Below are positions 29,593-40,361 of a stretch of 64,000 nucleotides of DNA, one piece after another. The stretch covers positions 160,255,532 to 160,319,531 of the forward strand of contig BTPG01000003.1 of the NCBI GenBank assembly GCA_036245525.1. Reading direction: 5' to 3'. How positions within the stretch are numbered: position 1 is the stretch's first letter; the number at the start of each line of letters is the position of its first letter. The notes under the pieces were generated by a model, which was given only the letters and a program-made list of their open reading frames with translations, was not told the DNA's origin and did not search any database. Made by a program: the position numbers and the translations under genes. The DNA is from Semisulcospira habei (taxonomy: Eukaryota; Mollusca; Gastropoda; Semisulcospiridae).

Positions 29593-31250
29593 ATGGAGTC
29601 AGACCCGGTAGAGGCTTACATTAAACAGGGGGAAAGGTTAGGACTTAAGGATGAGAAACTTTTTGACTATGTGGAGAAATGTAGGGATAGGGAAGATAGA
29701 GCGAGAGAGAGAGAAGCTCAGAGAGAAAGAGAAGAGAGAGTGTTTAAGGAGAAGGAGTTAGAAGTTCAGAGGGTGAAAGACGAGAAAGAGTTGGAGATGC
29801 GTAGACTTAGAGAGGAGAAAGAGTTGGAAATGCAGATACAGAGGGAGGAGAAAGAGCTAGAAATTCAGAGAGAGAGAGAGAAGAGAAAGACAGAATACTT
29901 AAGAAAGAGGAAATGGAGTTAAAGGAGAAAGAGTTAGAAGCTCAGAGAGAGCGAGAAGAGAAAGAAAGAGTCATAAAGGAGAAAGAGTTAGAAGCTCAGA
30001 GAGAGCGAGAAGAGAAAGAAAGAGTCATAAAGGAGAAAGAGTTAGAAGCTCAGAGAGAGCGAGAAGAGAAAGAAAGAGTCATAAAGGAGAAAGAGTTAGA
30101 AGCTCAGAGAGAGCGAGAAGAGAAAGAAAGAGTCTTTAAGGAGAAGGAGTTAGAAGTACAGAGAGAAAGAGAAAGAGAAGATAGAGCGTTTCAGAGAGAG
30201 AAAGACGAGAGGGAACATGCTTTAAGAGAGAAGGAACTAGAGTACCAGAGAGAGAAAGAGGACAAGGATAGGGAGGTACAAATACAGTTAGCTCGAGATG
30301 CGGGATCTAGACCAGATAATGATTCAGTAGGCCGAGGAATACGCAATTTTCCTAAACTGCCGATGTTTAAAGACTCAGAGTACCCGGTTGCCGGGGACTG
30401 GGTGGCTAGGTATGGCACCGCGGGGGTTTTTCTCTTTTGGGTGTGTTCTGTCCCGTTTTGTAGTCTCACTGCTGCATTGAGCTTGGCTAGTTTAGGCCCG
30501 TGTTGAAGTTGCGCTGGCGACTCTCATGCGTGGCACAAGCATGCGGCGCCGAGCTTTTGCGTTTCTGTCTCTGCGCTTTGGCCTGAGCTAGAGGGACAGG
30601 CCTTGAGTCTTTACCATAGTTTGACCGTTTCGGGGACCATAGATTACGAGACTTTGAAGGAGTGTCTCTTGCAGAAGTTCCAGTGTAATGCGGAAGGTTT
30701 TAGGGAACGCTTGAGAGCTTGTCGGCCAGAGACAGGGGAATCGTTTATGTCGTTTGGCAAACGGTTGTCCCATTTGCTCGTACGTTGGGTCGAACTGTCA
30801 AAGATCGACCACACGTACGACGCATTGTTCGATCTCATGTTGGCTGAACAGTTCTTTGGAAGCGTTTCCAAGGATCTAGCGGTATTCTTGAGAGAGCGTA
30901 ACCTCAAAACTACGGACGAGTTGGTACAGCACGCGGAGGCTTTTCGGATGGCGCATCCTACGAAAAACCTCGCGCGTAGGACCGAGACACCGCCAGTCGG
31001 GTTGGTCGCTGCTAACACGACTGAGGGTTACCGGGGCATCAATACTTTACGGGGAGCCCAGCTGGGTAACGGTAGAGGTAGTTTGCGTTTTCGACGCGGT
31101 GATCGAGGTATCAGCAATGGCGGTGGCGATCCGTACGCACGTGGAGGGACTTCTTTGCGTGGGTATGGTCGTGGTCGTGTTGCGAATTCGGACACGCAGT
31201 GTTCTTGTCGTGGGTACGGGCACTTTAGTCGGAGCAGGCGCGCAGTATGC
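29593..31250 (+). pseudogene. gypsy gag, frameshifted, with 18-residue tandem repeats
   Basis: Starts at ATG 29593 with MESDPVEAYIKQGERLGLKD, then a long highly charged Glu/Arg/Lys coiled coil. A shift near 29913 leads into four tandem 18-residue repeats (29925-30140), each EKELEAQREREEKERVIK or a variant. FPKLPMFKDSEYPV near 30345 is the usual start of the gypsy capsid domain. The capsid continues in the frame at 30603-31050 (YHSLTVSGTIDYETLKECLL, FRERLRACRPETGESFMSFG, VQHAEAFRMAHPT). A degenerate zinc-knuckle region (GYGHFSRS) lies near 31210. Two or three frameshifts make it non-functional. Confidence 0.8.
29925..30140 (+). repeat. 54-bp minisatellite inside gag, four units
   Basis: Four head-to-tail copies of a 54-bp unit that keeps the reading frame (18 residues). 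The first three are almost identical; the fourth ends GTCTTTAAG instead of GTCATAAAG. The identity suggests recent slippage or unequal exchange. Confidence 0.95.
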
Positions 31251-31299
31251 TGGTTACCAGGAGCACGGCCATCTGGCTCATCAAGGTCCTAATAGTCCT

Positions 31300-31908
31300 G
31301 GTATGGTGGATGGGGCGGTGCAGCCCACTCACGTAGCCAGTTTTGCGGTCCCAGTCGGGGAGGACCCACAGCTGGGCGCAGTGTGTTCAGATGACGGAGG
31401 TGGTTGCCTACCGCTGGTGGACGGGGTTGTTAATGGATGCCTTGTCTCTGTTCTCCGTGACTCCGGTACAACGACCGCGGGGGTCAGGCGTAGCCTTGTT
31501 AGACCAGATCAGTTCACAGGCGAGTCACAGAAAGTAGTTTCGTTTGGAGGAAAGATAGAAGTTTTTCCGTTAGCTAAGATAGAGATTGACACAGAGTTTT
31601 TTACAGTTAGTCTGGTTTCGTGTGTCATCGACGAGCCAGTCGTTGATTTAGTTCTGGGTAACATGAAGGGTGTGCAGCCAGTCATCAGTAGAGTCGTGAC
31701 GGTTAAGCGAGCTCAGGGTAATCGCAGGGTAGTCGCATCAGTGGTGACGAGAGCTCGAAGTAAGCGTAGTTGGGAACAGAGAGATCGTGTTATTTCCGTC
31801 CAGAATCAGGGGATCGGTCAGCGGGCTTGGCCCAACAGTCGGGTTGGTCTGAGACGGCATACTTCTGTTGCGGACAGAAATGCGGCTCAGCACCCAATAT
31901 GTAGGTAG
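31300..31908 (+). CDS. gypsy retropepsin-like protease region
   Basis: An open frame (31099-31908) whose second half resembles the aspartic protease of invertebrate gypsy elements. It has VNGCLVSVLRDSGTTTAGVR with the catalytic D-S-G (Asp at 31459-31461), FGGKIEVFPLAKIEIDTEFF, then IDEPVVDLVLGN, the second hydrophobic-G motif, and a VVTRARSKR tail typical of the spacer before RT. In a complete element RT would follow; here the frame ends at 31908. The active site is intact, but the protein upstream is broken. Confidence 0.75.
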   Translation, partial: GMVDGAVQPTHVASFAVPVGEDPQLGAVCSDDGGGCLPLVDGVVNGCLVSVLRDSGTTTAGVRRSLVRPDQFTGESQKVVSFGGKIEVFPLAKIEIDTEFFTVSLVSCVIDEPVVDLVLGNMKGVQPVISRVVTVKRAQGNRRVVASVVTRARSKRSWEQRDRVISVQNQGIGQRAWPNSRVGLRRHTSVADRNAAQHPICR

Positions 31909-32146
31909 GTCGGAGACTGGGGTCTCGCGATCGTGTGGGCAGTCGTTGGATCTTTTTCATTTCTGAAGGTTTTAACGCGTTAGTTCTGTTTTGGCTTTCG
32001 CTGTGCGATCCGAGAGTGTGCGTTGAGGCTTAAGGCTGTAATCTTTTTTCTTGTATTCTAGGTAGTAAAAGTTAGTCCTTTCCTGTTTTCGGATAATATT
32101 ACGTCGAGTAGTCTTAAAAAGAAACTCGGTCGTTTCTTTTTTTCCC

Positions 32147-32160
32147 GAGGAAGGGGGAAT
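32147..32160 (+). promoter_or_regulatory. Polypurine tract
   Basis: GAGGAAGGGGGAAT ends one base before the TG of the 3' LTR, the expected place for the plus-strand primer. Confidence 0.8.
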
Positions 32161-33863
32161 TGTGATGAAGCTATATGCTCGTGCATAGTGCTCATTCATT
32201 AGGGTAAATACGGTACGGTTTTTGTTAACGAGTAGGATTAGTACGGTACGGGTTTTGTTAACGGTTTGTTTGTGCCGAAAGTCCGTGTTGGACTAGACGT
32301 ACGTGAAATCTGTAAGACGTGGTTAGCACGGGTTTTTTTTAGTGAGTTCTGTTTAGTGAGTTCTAGGCGGAAGCTGTGACTGTCAGAGGTCTAGTTTGGT
32401 TATTGCGGGCTGTCTTGTCGTATGGAACGGTTGTTTGAGTTACCTAGCCCGCATTCCAAGACTCTGAAGCCTAGATTTCAGATTGATTGATTGTACATTG
32501 CTTAACGTCCCGACAGCAACAAGGCTTTCTCAGGACGTGCCTGCACTGCTTGTGAAAAAAAAAAAAAACTAAACAGAACATTGAATGTATGTCACCAGCC
32601 GGTCAAAGTACATTAAATAAACCTAAGACATGAGGCCTAAATAAAGCTAAGACCATTTAGCAACACACATCCAATATCAAGAGCTACAGGCAGTGCAGAC
32701 AGTAGGGAGAGTTTTAAAAAGGCAAATACAGGTGAATGGACCAAGGGTAGACAGAAACACATGCCCCAGAATAGAGAGAAAAACTCACCCTGTGGGGCTG
32801 ACCAGGGTGACCCTGAGAACTAAAAAGTACCTAACCCCACCCAAGTCCCCCAGGGCAGACCCGGGTGGGGGGGCCTAGATTTCAGGTATGTTTCTATAAA
32901 CGTAGTATTGATAGTTGTTTAGTTAAAGACAGTATGCGAGGTAAGATTAATGTGGTTGTATAGTGATGTTTCGGTTTAGTTCAGTTATAGTATGTTTAGA
33001 ATTCGGTGAAGTAACCGGTGTTTTTGTGTACAAGTTGTTTACCGAGTTAGATGACTAAAGGAATATGAAGTGTGTATGTCTAAACCGCTATGAAGATAGT
33101 ACGTGGTTGGTTAAGCATAGTCTTTTCCAGGGTATAGAGTAATGTATAGCAAGAGTGTTGGGCTATAGTCTGTTTCAAGATAGTGAAAGATGGGGTGATA
33201 CGAAAATAGTTTATGAAGCACGTGTGTGTGTGTGTGAATGAACGTGTGGGTTATTTGTATCAGCCAGGTTACGTGACGTTTCTCATTGATCCAATATGTT
33301 GTGTGTTTAGCAAGTGTTACGTTGGGACTTTTGTTGTCTATTTTAGAGTTCTTGTAACGAGAGTGGAAGACGGACGCCGAGACGTCGAGTCGCAGGTGGG
33401 ACCTACGTGAGGTCATCCCTCCAGCTCTTCTAAGAGTGAGTCTGACTGGGAACCAAGACACCCAAGTCCAAGCGAGAACTGAGCGTACCGTACGAGAACG
33501 AGGACGTCCGTGCCCAAAGAGACAGGACGGCAATACGCGTACGACGAAGGACTTTCACGCCTAGACGTGAGAAGGACCAACGTAACCAGGCAACATCAAA
33601 CAGGTTGGAGACATTGAGAGACTGAAACCTAGCCTGGCAAAGATACTGTGATTTGAGTGTGTGATAGAGAGCCTTGTATATATAGTTTGATAGTCTTTAA
33701 AGCGTTTCTTTTCTTTTATAGTGTATAAAGGTTACTTTAGAAAGGGAGCCCGTGTGTTGTGTTTTACCGCATGAATGCGCCCGTCTCAGAGTCAGTGGCG
33801 GTGTATGCGTCTGTTGCGTGAGAGTCTGTGCGTACGACTGTGGGCAAGTCTGCGTGCGTTACA
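32161..33863 (+). repeat. 3' LTR of the gypsy element, split by a SINE
   Basis: 1703 bp. Without the SINE (391 bp) and its 13-bp duplication it is 1299 bp, matching the 5' LTR. TATATATA recurs at 33677-33684. Confidence 0.93.
32482..32872 (-). mobile_element. SINE-like element, copy 1
   Basis: A 391-bp insertion flanked by GCCTAGATTTCAG (32469-32481 and 32873-32885). Read on the minus strand the family begins with a GC-rich head (CCCCCACCCGGGTCTGCCC), has a body with CCAGGGTCACCCTGGTCAGC, and then an internal T-run. It ends CGGGACGTTAAGCAATGTAC with a (AATC)n tail. No ORF is conserved. No clear pol III A and B boxes were found, so the class is inferred from size, tail and target duplications. 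At least seven copies or fragments occur in this window. Confidence 0.88.
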
Positions 33864-33867
33864 GGTA

Positions 33868-34904
33868 CACTAGCCATATTCCAAGACACCTAGATTCTAG
33901 GTACGTTTTTATATGTATTATCGACTACTGAGTTAAAGGTAGTATGCGTTAGTAAGATTTAGTTCGGTTGTGTAGCGTTGATTTGGTTAAGTAATGTCGG
34001 TTTAGAATTTGTTGAGATTACCGGAGATTTTCTTTATAGTTATTTACCAGGATAGATAAATAAGGAATGTGATGTGTGTATGCCTAGGTTGTTTTCGAAG
34101 GTCACAGTAGTACGTGGGTGAGAAGTATAATCTTTTCCTAGGTACGAACCAGTGTATGCGCGTGCGTCATGTTATAGTCTTTTTCAGTGTAGTGACCGAG
34201 TTTATGGTGTGTTGCGAATCTAGTCTGTTTTATGAAGCATGAGTGTGTGAATGAATGTGTAGATTTATTTGTATCAGCCAGGTTACGTAATGTACCTCAT
34301 ATAATTCAATATGTGTGTTAAGACAGTGTTATGACATTAGAACTTTATTGTACATAGTTCTTGTGCGGAGCGAGAGACGTGACGCCGAGACGTCAAAGTC
34401 AACAGAGGCTGCCACTGGAGGAACGTGTCGTGAGGACATTCACCGCTCGGGGAGCGAGAGACTTGGTGCCAAGACATCAAAGTCAACAGAGGCTGCGCTA
34501 GAGGAGCGTGTCGAGAGGATGTCCACAGTTCGGGGAACGTGGGACAGCTTCAGGAACGCGTGACGAAAGAAACTACATGCCTAGAAATGAAGAACGTGCG
34601 AACGATACAGAGCGATAACACCATTGAACAGGTTGGATAATGAACGGACTGGTACCTAACCTGGATTTTACTATATTGTGTGTGGATGTGAGGGTGATGT
34701 GCTAGTGTTGAGAATTGTGTATCATGTGAAGAGTATTTTTGAGTTCGTTTGTTATTTACTATTTTACGGGCCACATAAAAAAGAAATGTTTTGGCGGCAT
34801 TTATACTGCACGAATGCGTCCGACTGAGGGTTAGCGTTGTGTGTGTGCCCGTTCCGTTTGCGAGTCTGTGCGTGTGACCGGTTGAAAGTCTGCGTACGTT
34901 ACAC
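33868..34904 (+). repeat. Diverged, 5'-truncated LTR of a related gypsy family
   Basis: Aligns in order with the second part of the intact LTRs. Shared elements are CCATATTCCAAGACACC / CCGCATTCCAAGACTCTG, GTATCAGCCAGGTTACGT, ACATTGAGAG / ACCATTGAACAGGTTGGA, GAATGCGTCCG and the end CTGCGTACGTTACA. It is clearly older than 27918-33863, which appears to have inserted into or directly next to it. Confidence 0.75.
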
Positions 34905-34966
34905 TGTAGAAGTTTTTTTTTTTTTGGCGCCAAGCACCGTGTGTGCGTGTGCGTGTGCGTGTGTGT

Positions 34967-35001
<35 letters not shown>

Positions 35002-35035
35002 ACTAGAGCTCACGTTTGAGGCAAGCTTGAAATTG
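34905..35035. repeat. T-run and (GTGTGC)n microsatellite
   Basis: A poly-T run (34914-34925) and about 65 bp of GT/GC dinucleotide repeats (34938-35001). Confidence 0.9.
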
Positions 35036-35600
35036 TTTCACGCTGCACGCCTACCTCAAGTACTCGGCGATGGTGGGGGGGGGGGCTGGTGGCCAGATAC
35101 ACCTGGCAAAGTGTCATGTGCTGTTCGACGATGAGTATCGTCAGCGGCAAGCGGCCGAAGGATTCCAGTGGGGCACGGACGCCCCACACCTGTCCACGGT
35201 GGTGCTCGGCGACCGTACTGCCGGAGCAATCGGTGATGCCCGCTGGCTCACCTGCTCGCAGAACAGGAGGAGGGACGACCGGACCGCGCCCGGCACAACG
35301 CCCCATCGGCCCTTCTGGCAGGGAAGTGTGTCTGCAGTACAACAGAGGGTACTGCACCTACGGCCGGCGCACGCCGCCAGCTGGAACATGTGAGTGCGGA
35401 CGAGATCACCCGGCGCGGGGACATCAGTCGTGACACATCTGCAGCATCGGCAGGTGGCAAACATGGGACAGCCTAGGACACAGCGCAGTATTGCGAAAAG
35501 GAGGGCAGAATGCGTCAGTCTCTCTCTGCCAGTACATAGCCTCTCCAACAACAAGCCTCGTGTACTGCCTCCTCGCGGCGACACACGGTAACTGAGCACC
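35036..35600 (+). pseudogene. Fragment of a retroelement capsid/zinc-finger protein
   Basis: Plus-strand reading gives CHVLFDDEYRQRQAAEGFQ and, in a shifted frame, VCLQYNRGYCTYGRR then CECGRDHPARGH. The C-x-x-x-N-x-G-x-C…C-x-C-x-x-x-H arrangement resembles zinc fingers in capsid-like proteins of DIRS and related elements. It is frameshifted and short. No polymerase of the same element follows. Confidence 0.45.
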
Positions 35601-36045
35601 TAACGGACTCAGGCTGAACTACAGGGGACTCGGAGGAGGTCTGGCCCCCAGACACGCGGCATGCAGGCCCACCGGTGTGTGGATATGCCCTGATGCCCGT
35701 GAACCAGACTCCCAACTATAGGTAAATAGCCATAATGCCTTGTGGGTGCCTCGGGAGAGGCAAAGGCTAGGGGAGCAAACCCCGACAGAAAACCAACCAT
35801 AGGCAGAGAGTCCTGGTAGGCAGCCACTCTAGGTGTGCAACTCCTTACAAGAGTGTGGGTAGACTGGACTCATCAGCCTTGGTCGGCAGCCATGTCTAGG
35901 GATGGGATCCGAATAAACTCCCTGGGTAGACCAGACTCATAAGCTGTGGCAGGCAACTGGCGTAGGAGAAGTCGACTCCAAAATTAAAACAATGGCAAGG
36001 GAAGCTCTCAATCCCAGTTAAGGAAATTCTCCTACCGAAGTCGGA
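35601..36045. other. Likely 5' leader of LINE family B, non-coding
   Basis: Contains a short duplicated phrase, GGGTAGACTGGACTCATCAGC (about 35857) and GGGTAGACCAGACTCATAAGC (about 35923), and no recognisable protein. The 5' end of the LINE could not be fixed. Confidence 0.35.
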
Positions 36046-36249
36046 GTGTCGCCGACTATGCCATCTGGTATAGTGTGGAAACCCATCAGGCAAACGAGCA
36101 CACACACACAACCCTCATGGATTACGCCTCAGATGGATATTTCGATATGGTGTCGTCACCGTGGACCAAAGTCAGGCGGGAACGGTGCCGGGCCCTCAGC
36201 CTCTAAGGGACCCACCTCAGCGACTGGCGGCTCTGCTAACCCGGGAACC

Positions 36250-36966
36250 AAGGGAAGGCAGAGTAGTGCTACTGGTCTCTCTACAACTCCAACGACAGCG
36301 CTTTGGATTGTGCAGTGGAATGCAGAATGTATTCAGTAAAAGAAAACAGAGGTACACGCCTTCTTGAGACAGGACAACATTGATGTCATCTGCATCCAAG
36401 AAACTCACTTGACAGAAAGCCACGATTCTTCATCGGGGGTTATGAAACTTTCCGATGAGACAGGCCCACTGGACACAAAGGGGGTGTAATAACTCTTGTC
36501 AGGCATGGAATCCAGGCAACTGTTGATAGAACAGACAGCAGCAGGCGAACTTGAGTTTGTCACCATCAAGATCCTTCTGCAAGATGAAGAACTTCTCATC
36601 ACCAACTGCTACAGCCCTCTCACCTCAAGGCTTGACCTCCATACCATTCAGCTCTTGCCAGAAAGCCACATAATTGTTGGGGACTTCAACGGTCACTCAC
36701 CCAGCTGGGGGTATGAAGACTTGGACCGCAGAGGAGAGGACATAGAGGACTGGCTCATCGACAACCAGCTAGTCCTGATTAACCAGCATGACAGACCAAC
36801 ATACTATTCCAGAGCTTGGAAGAAAAGATCAACTGACCTCGCCATGGCCACAGAAGATGTTCAGAAACAAATCACCAGAGTGGTAAATGATCAGCTGGGC
36901 GGAAGCGACCACCTCCCTATCATCCTGCACATTGCAAATAATAAGACTGCCGGCGAACATCACTGA
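36250..36966 (+). pseudogene. LINE B apurinic-type endonuclease domain
   Basis: Reads LWIVQWNAE at 36301, then IDVICIQETHLTES (the Q-E-T motif) and, in the frame at 36496-36966, LLPESHIIVGDFNGHSPSWG (G-D-F-N) and LGGSDHLPIIL (S-D-H). These are the core motifs of the AP-like endonuclease that nicks the target for LINE integration. At least two frameshifts lie between 36340 and 36500. Confidence 0.85.
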
Positions 36967-37339
36967 AAAAGAGCCAGCTGGAACTTCAAGAAAGCTGACT
37001 GGACAACATATGAAGCCCATGATGAGGTATTCTGCTGCATCAACCTAACAGGACATAAACAAAAATGTCAAAAAACTGACCAAAGCTCAGAAATCCATTC
37101 CCCGTGGCTTCAGAAAAGACTACAAACCCTATTGGAGGCAAACTCTGGCCACCCTTCACCAGCAACTCTCAGAAGCCAGAAATGACATGGCGAAGAACCC
37201 AACACCAGAAACAACTGCCAGGCATAATCAACTGAAGGAGGACTTCAACACGGCAAAGACAACAGAAATCCGTCAAAGCTGGCACGAAAAAACATCCTCA
37301 CTCAGCCTGGATCAAAGCACTGGACAACTAAAGCGTTTC

Positions 37340-38980
37340 ACCAAAACTGAACAAGGATGCCACAACCACGTCTAGATGCACAGCACTTGCCGAAGATGGC
37401 ATGCTCCACACAGGGAAGAGAGCTGCAACATCTTGCTGATGGATTTGAGATGGACGGTACTCTAAAAATCCCAGCAAAAAGAAGGGAAGTCGAAAAACAG
37501 CTACAGACCAAGCTTAAACACCAGACAAACCCCACTGCAGCCATGACTTCAGACCTCACTCTGTCAGAACTCAATGATGCGATCAGGAGACTCAAGACCA
37601 GGAAAGCCCCAGGGAAAGACGGAGTCTGCAACGAAATGATCAAGCATCTTGGACCAGCAGCCAGAAGGAAACTGCTTGAACTCTTTAACCTTTCATGGAG
37701 AAATGGTGTTTTTCCATCAGCGTGGAAGGAGGCCACCATTGCACCCATACCCAAGAAAGGTAAGGACCCAAACAAGAAGTCCAGCTACAGACCTGTCAGT
37801 CTGCTAAGCTGCCTCGGCAAGACTCTCGAGCGCATGATAAACAAGAGACTTCTGTGGCATCACTAAATAACAGACAGCCTTCAGGAAGAACAGAAGTACT
37901 GAAGACCAGCTCATCTACCTAGCACAGTCGATAGAAAATGCCTTCCAGGAAAAGAAGAATGTAATCGCCACCTTCGTTGACCTCGCCAAAGCATTTGACA
38001 AGGTGTGGAAAGAGGGTCTTCTTCTGAAACTACTGACAGCAGGAGTTGCTGGGCGAATGTTCAGCTGGATCAGGAGTTTCCTTAGCCACAGAACCGCGAG
38101 GATCAAGCTGGTTGACAGCCTAAACTACACCGTCAAGATCTAGGAAGGTGTTCCCCAAGGAGGTGTGACTTCCCCCACCCTCTTCCTTGCCTTCATAAAT
38201 GACACCACTGATGGCCTCTCCAGACATATCTCGAGAGCCCTGCATGCTGACGACTTTGCCATGTGGAACGCCTCAGAGTCCACTCCAACTGCTACAGTCA
38301 GAATGCAAGAGGCCCTCAACAACACCTCCAGATGGGCGAGGGACTGGTGTGTCACCATCAACAGTCAGAAGACAGTCTCCACTTGCTTCTCCCTCTCCAA
38401 CTCAAAAAAATCCCTCAAACTAGCAGTCAACAACCAAGATGTCCCCCAGGATGACACTCCCACCTACCTTGGTGTCAAACTAGATAAGAAACTGACCTGG
38501 AATCTACAAATCAAAGAGGCGGAGAGGAAGGCCACGAGAAGACTCTCTCTCATGAAGAAACTGGCAGGCACCAAATGGGGAGCAAACAGCAGCATCCTCA
38601 AAGCAGGTGTACACAGGAAACATCCGTTCTGTGATGGAGTATTGCTCAGCAGCCTGCGCCACTGCTGCCAAGAGCAACATGAGCAGCTGGCCAGAGTGCA
38701 GAACGCAGGCATGCGCATCATCACAGGCGGGCTAAAAACGAAACCCATCCTTAGAAACCACCACTGGTCTTCACTGCCTAGACAAAAGACGGGAGGAGAA
38801 GGTTCTTGCTCACAGAGAAAAGTTGCAGAGACTGCCCACCAACCATCAGCAACTCCAAGAACAAACAAAGAACAGGCTGAAGGGGAGCAGCTTCAACCAC
38901 CTCACAAAACAACTAACAAGAGCTCACCAGGACACCATCTACAATGCCTCAAATGGTCGAGAACCTCTTCAAGCTGCTGA
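37340..38980 (+). pseudogene. LINE B reverse transcriptase
   Basis: Frames at 37357-37866 and 38165-38980, with a shifted bridge at 37870-38160, encode RT. Motifs include LKTRKAPGKDGVCNEMIKHL, APIPKKGKDPNKKSSYRPV, VDLAKAFDKVW in the bridge, and QGGVTSPTLFLAFIND. The active site is LHADDFAMW with both aspartates, followed by TYLGVKLDKKLTWNLQI. Stops at 37866 and near 38142 break it. Confidence 0.88.
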
Positions 38981-39204
38981 GGACTGGAACACCTCCCTGG
39001 AAAACGTGTGCTCTTTGTTACTGATGTCCCAGGAATAGCCAGCAGAGAATCCCACTCAGAAGCCATCCTCAGGTCTCTCACCCTGGAAATGCTGGACCGG
39101 GATTACAGTGCATCAGTCAGGGCACACGTTTTCACAGATGGATCCTCATATGCAGCTGTCAAGAATGGAGGCAGTGGAATTTTCATCTGCTACCTAGATG
39201 GACA

Positions 39205-40006
39205 GCCAGCTTCCAGTATCACTAGGCAGGCATTGTCATGCTCACAAACCAGATAGGTGAGGCTAGCGCTGGCAGAATTGTACACAAACCAAGGGGAATC
39301 ACTCAGGCACCCATTCGCCGTCCTCAGGTCTCTCACACTGGAAATGCTGGACCGGGATTACAGGATGATAGGCGGGGGCAGGGGATCTAACTGTTTGTCT
39401 GTCCAGCGCTGAGTGATTCCCCTTGGTTTGTGTACAATTCTGCCAGCGCTAGCCTCACCTATCTGGTTTGTGAGTATCTATAACTCGAGGCAAATTAATT
39501 TGTATCGTTACATTGTTGTGTAATGTTCTGTGCATCTACTGTGGGAAATCAGGGTATTTACCCGACCACATATAGTAATGCACCTTCGTGTTTGTGTATG
39601 CATGTTTCTCCTGCCTACTTCCTAAGTTTCGGAGAAAGACATGGGTTATAAGCGAGACCTGATGCATCCTTTTTAGGGATGTAGATGATCGCCTCGTTCT
39701 ATACCTGCGTATTTCTCTGTGGGCTGGCGAATGGGTGCCTGATAGGCGGGGGCCTAACCGGTCTAACTGTTTGTCTGTCCAGCGCTGAGTGATTCCCCTT
39801 GGTATAGGCATTGTCATGGAACCCCCAGGGAAAGAGGAAAAGAGGCCGGCCGAGAAACACCTGGCGTCGAGACCTCCAAGCAGACATCAAGAGACTGGGA
39901 ACCACCTGGAGTAAAATCGAAGGAGAAGCACAGGACAGGAGTCGCTGGAGGTCTCTCGTCGACGGCCTATACCCTGGGAGGGGTGACAGGCGTAAGTAAG
40001 TAAGTA
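39205..40006 (+). mobile_element. RTE-clade LINE, copy 3 (short, carrying a foldback insert)
   Basis: Only the last ~235 bp of RTE sequence: [20 protein letters not shown] at the left, continuing after the insert with [26 protein letters not shown] and the (GTAA)n tail. It is flanked by ACCTAGATGGACA at 39192-39204 and 40007-40019. It carries a 565-bp insert at 39241-39805. Confidence 0.93.
39241..39805. mobile_element. Foldback insert in RTE copy 3, perfect 63-bp inverted arms
   Basis: Flanked by a 13-bp duplication AGGCATTGTCATG (39228-39240 and 39806-39818). Positions 39241-39303 are the exact reverse complement of 39412-39474. The loop includes about 44 bp almost identical to part of LINE B itself (39066-39109: CAGGTCTCTCACCCTGGAAA and on), and the phrase AACTGTTTGTCTGTCCAGCG recurs at 39391 and 39764. 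No ORF was recognised. Its outermost 23 bp occur again at 59369-59391. Confidence 0.9.
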
Positions 40007-40361
40007 ACCTAGATGGACACACCACATCCAAATCCATGCCTGCGGGAAGACTGTCAACCAACTGCCGCGCTAAACTCGCTGCCCTCACACGTCGTTTTCC
40101 TGACCGACTGCAGATCCACCATCCAAAGCCTGCAGTCCCCCAATGATTAGTTATTTGGGTTTAACGCCGAGCAGGCGACTAAGGCCATCTCACGGCGGGA
40201 TGGGTAAAAATCTGGTCAGCCAGACTAAAAGCAAGGTCTTAAGACAAGATGTAAATATAGATTAAAAATCTCAGGCTAAAATGTCGCACATGTCTTTAAA
40301 AGAAATGTCTACAGACTCTCAAAAAGGGCAAATAAAAAAGATTCACATAGTCTATGAATGC

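Larger units (their letters stand above)
27914..33867 (+). mobile_element. Ty3/gypsy-type LTR retrotransposon lacking RT and integrase
   Basis: The element 27918-33863 has two LTRs that begin TGTGATGAAGC and end GCGTTACA. It is flanked by a 4-bp duplication GGTA (27914-27917, 33864-33867). Inside are a candidate primer-binding region (29222 on), gag, an aspartic protease and a purine tract GAGGAAGGGGGAAT (32147-32160) directly before the 3' LTR. The usual reverse transcriptase, RNase H and integrase are missing: only about 250 bp separate the end of the protease frame from the 3' LTR. It is probably a deletion derivative that once moved, or could move, with help. A SINE sits in the 3' LTR. 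Confidence 0.92.

Noticed and set aside
33111..33533. Minus-strand ORF of about 106-140 residues present in both gypsy LTRs
   Set aside because: It is preserved simply because the LTRs are copies of each other; composition and strand give no support for a protein.
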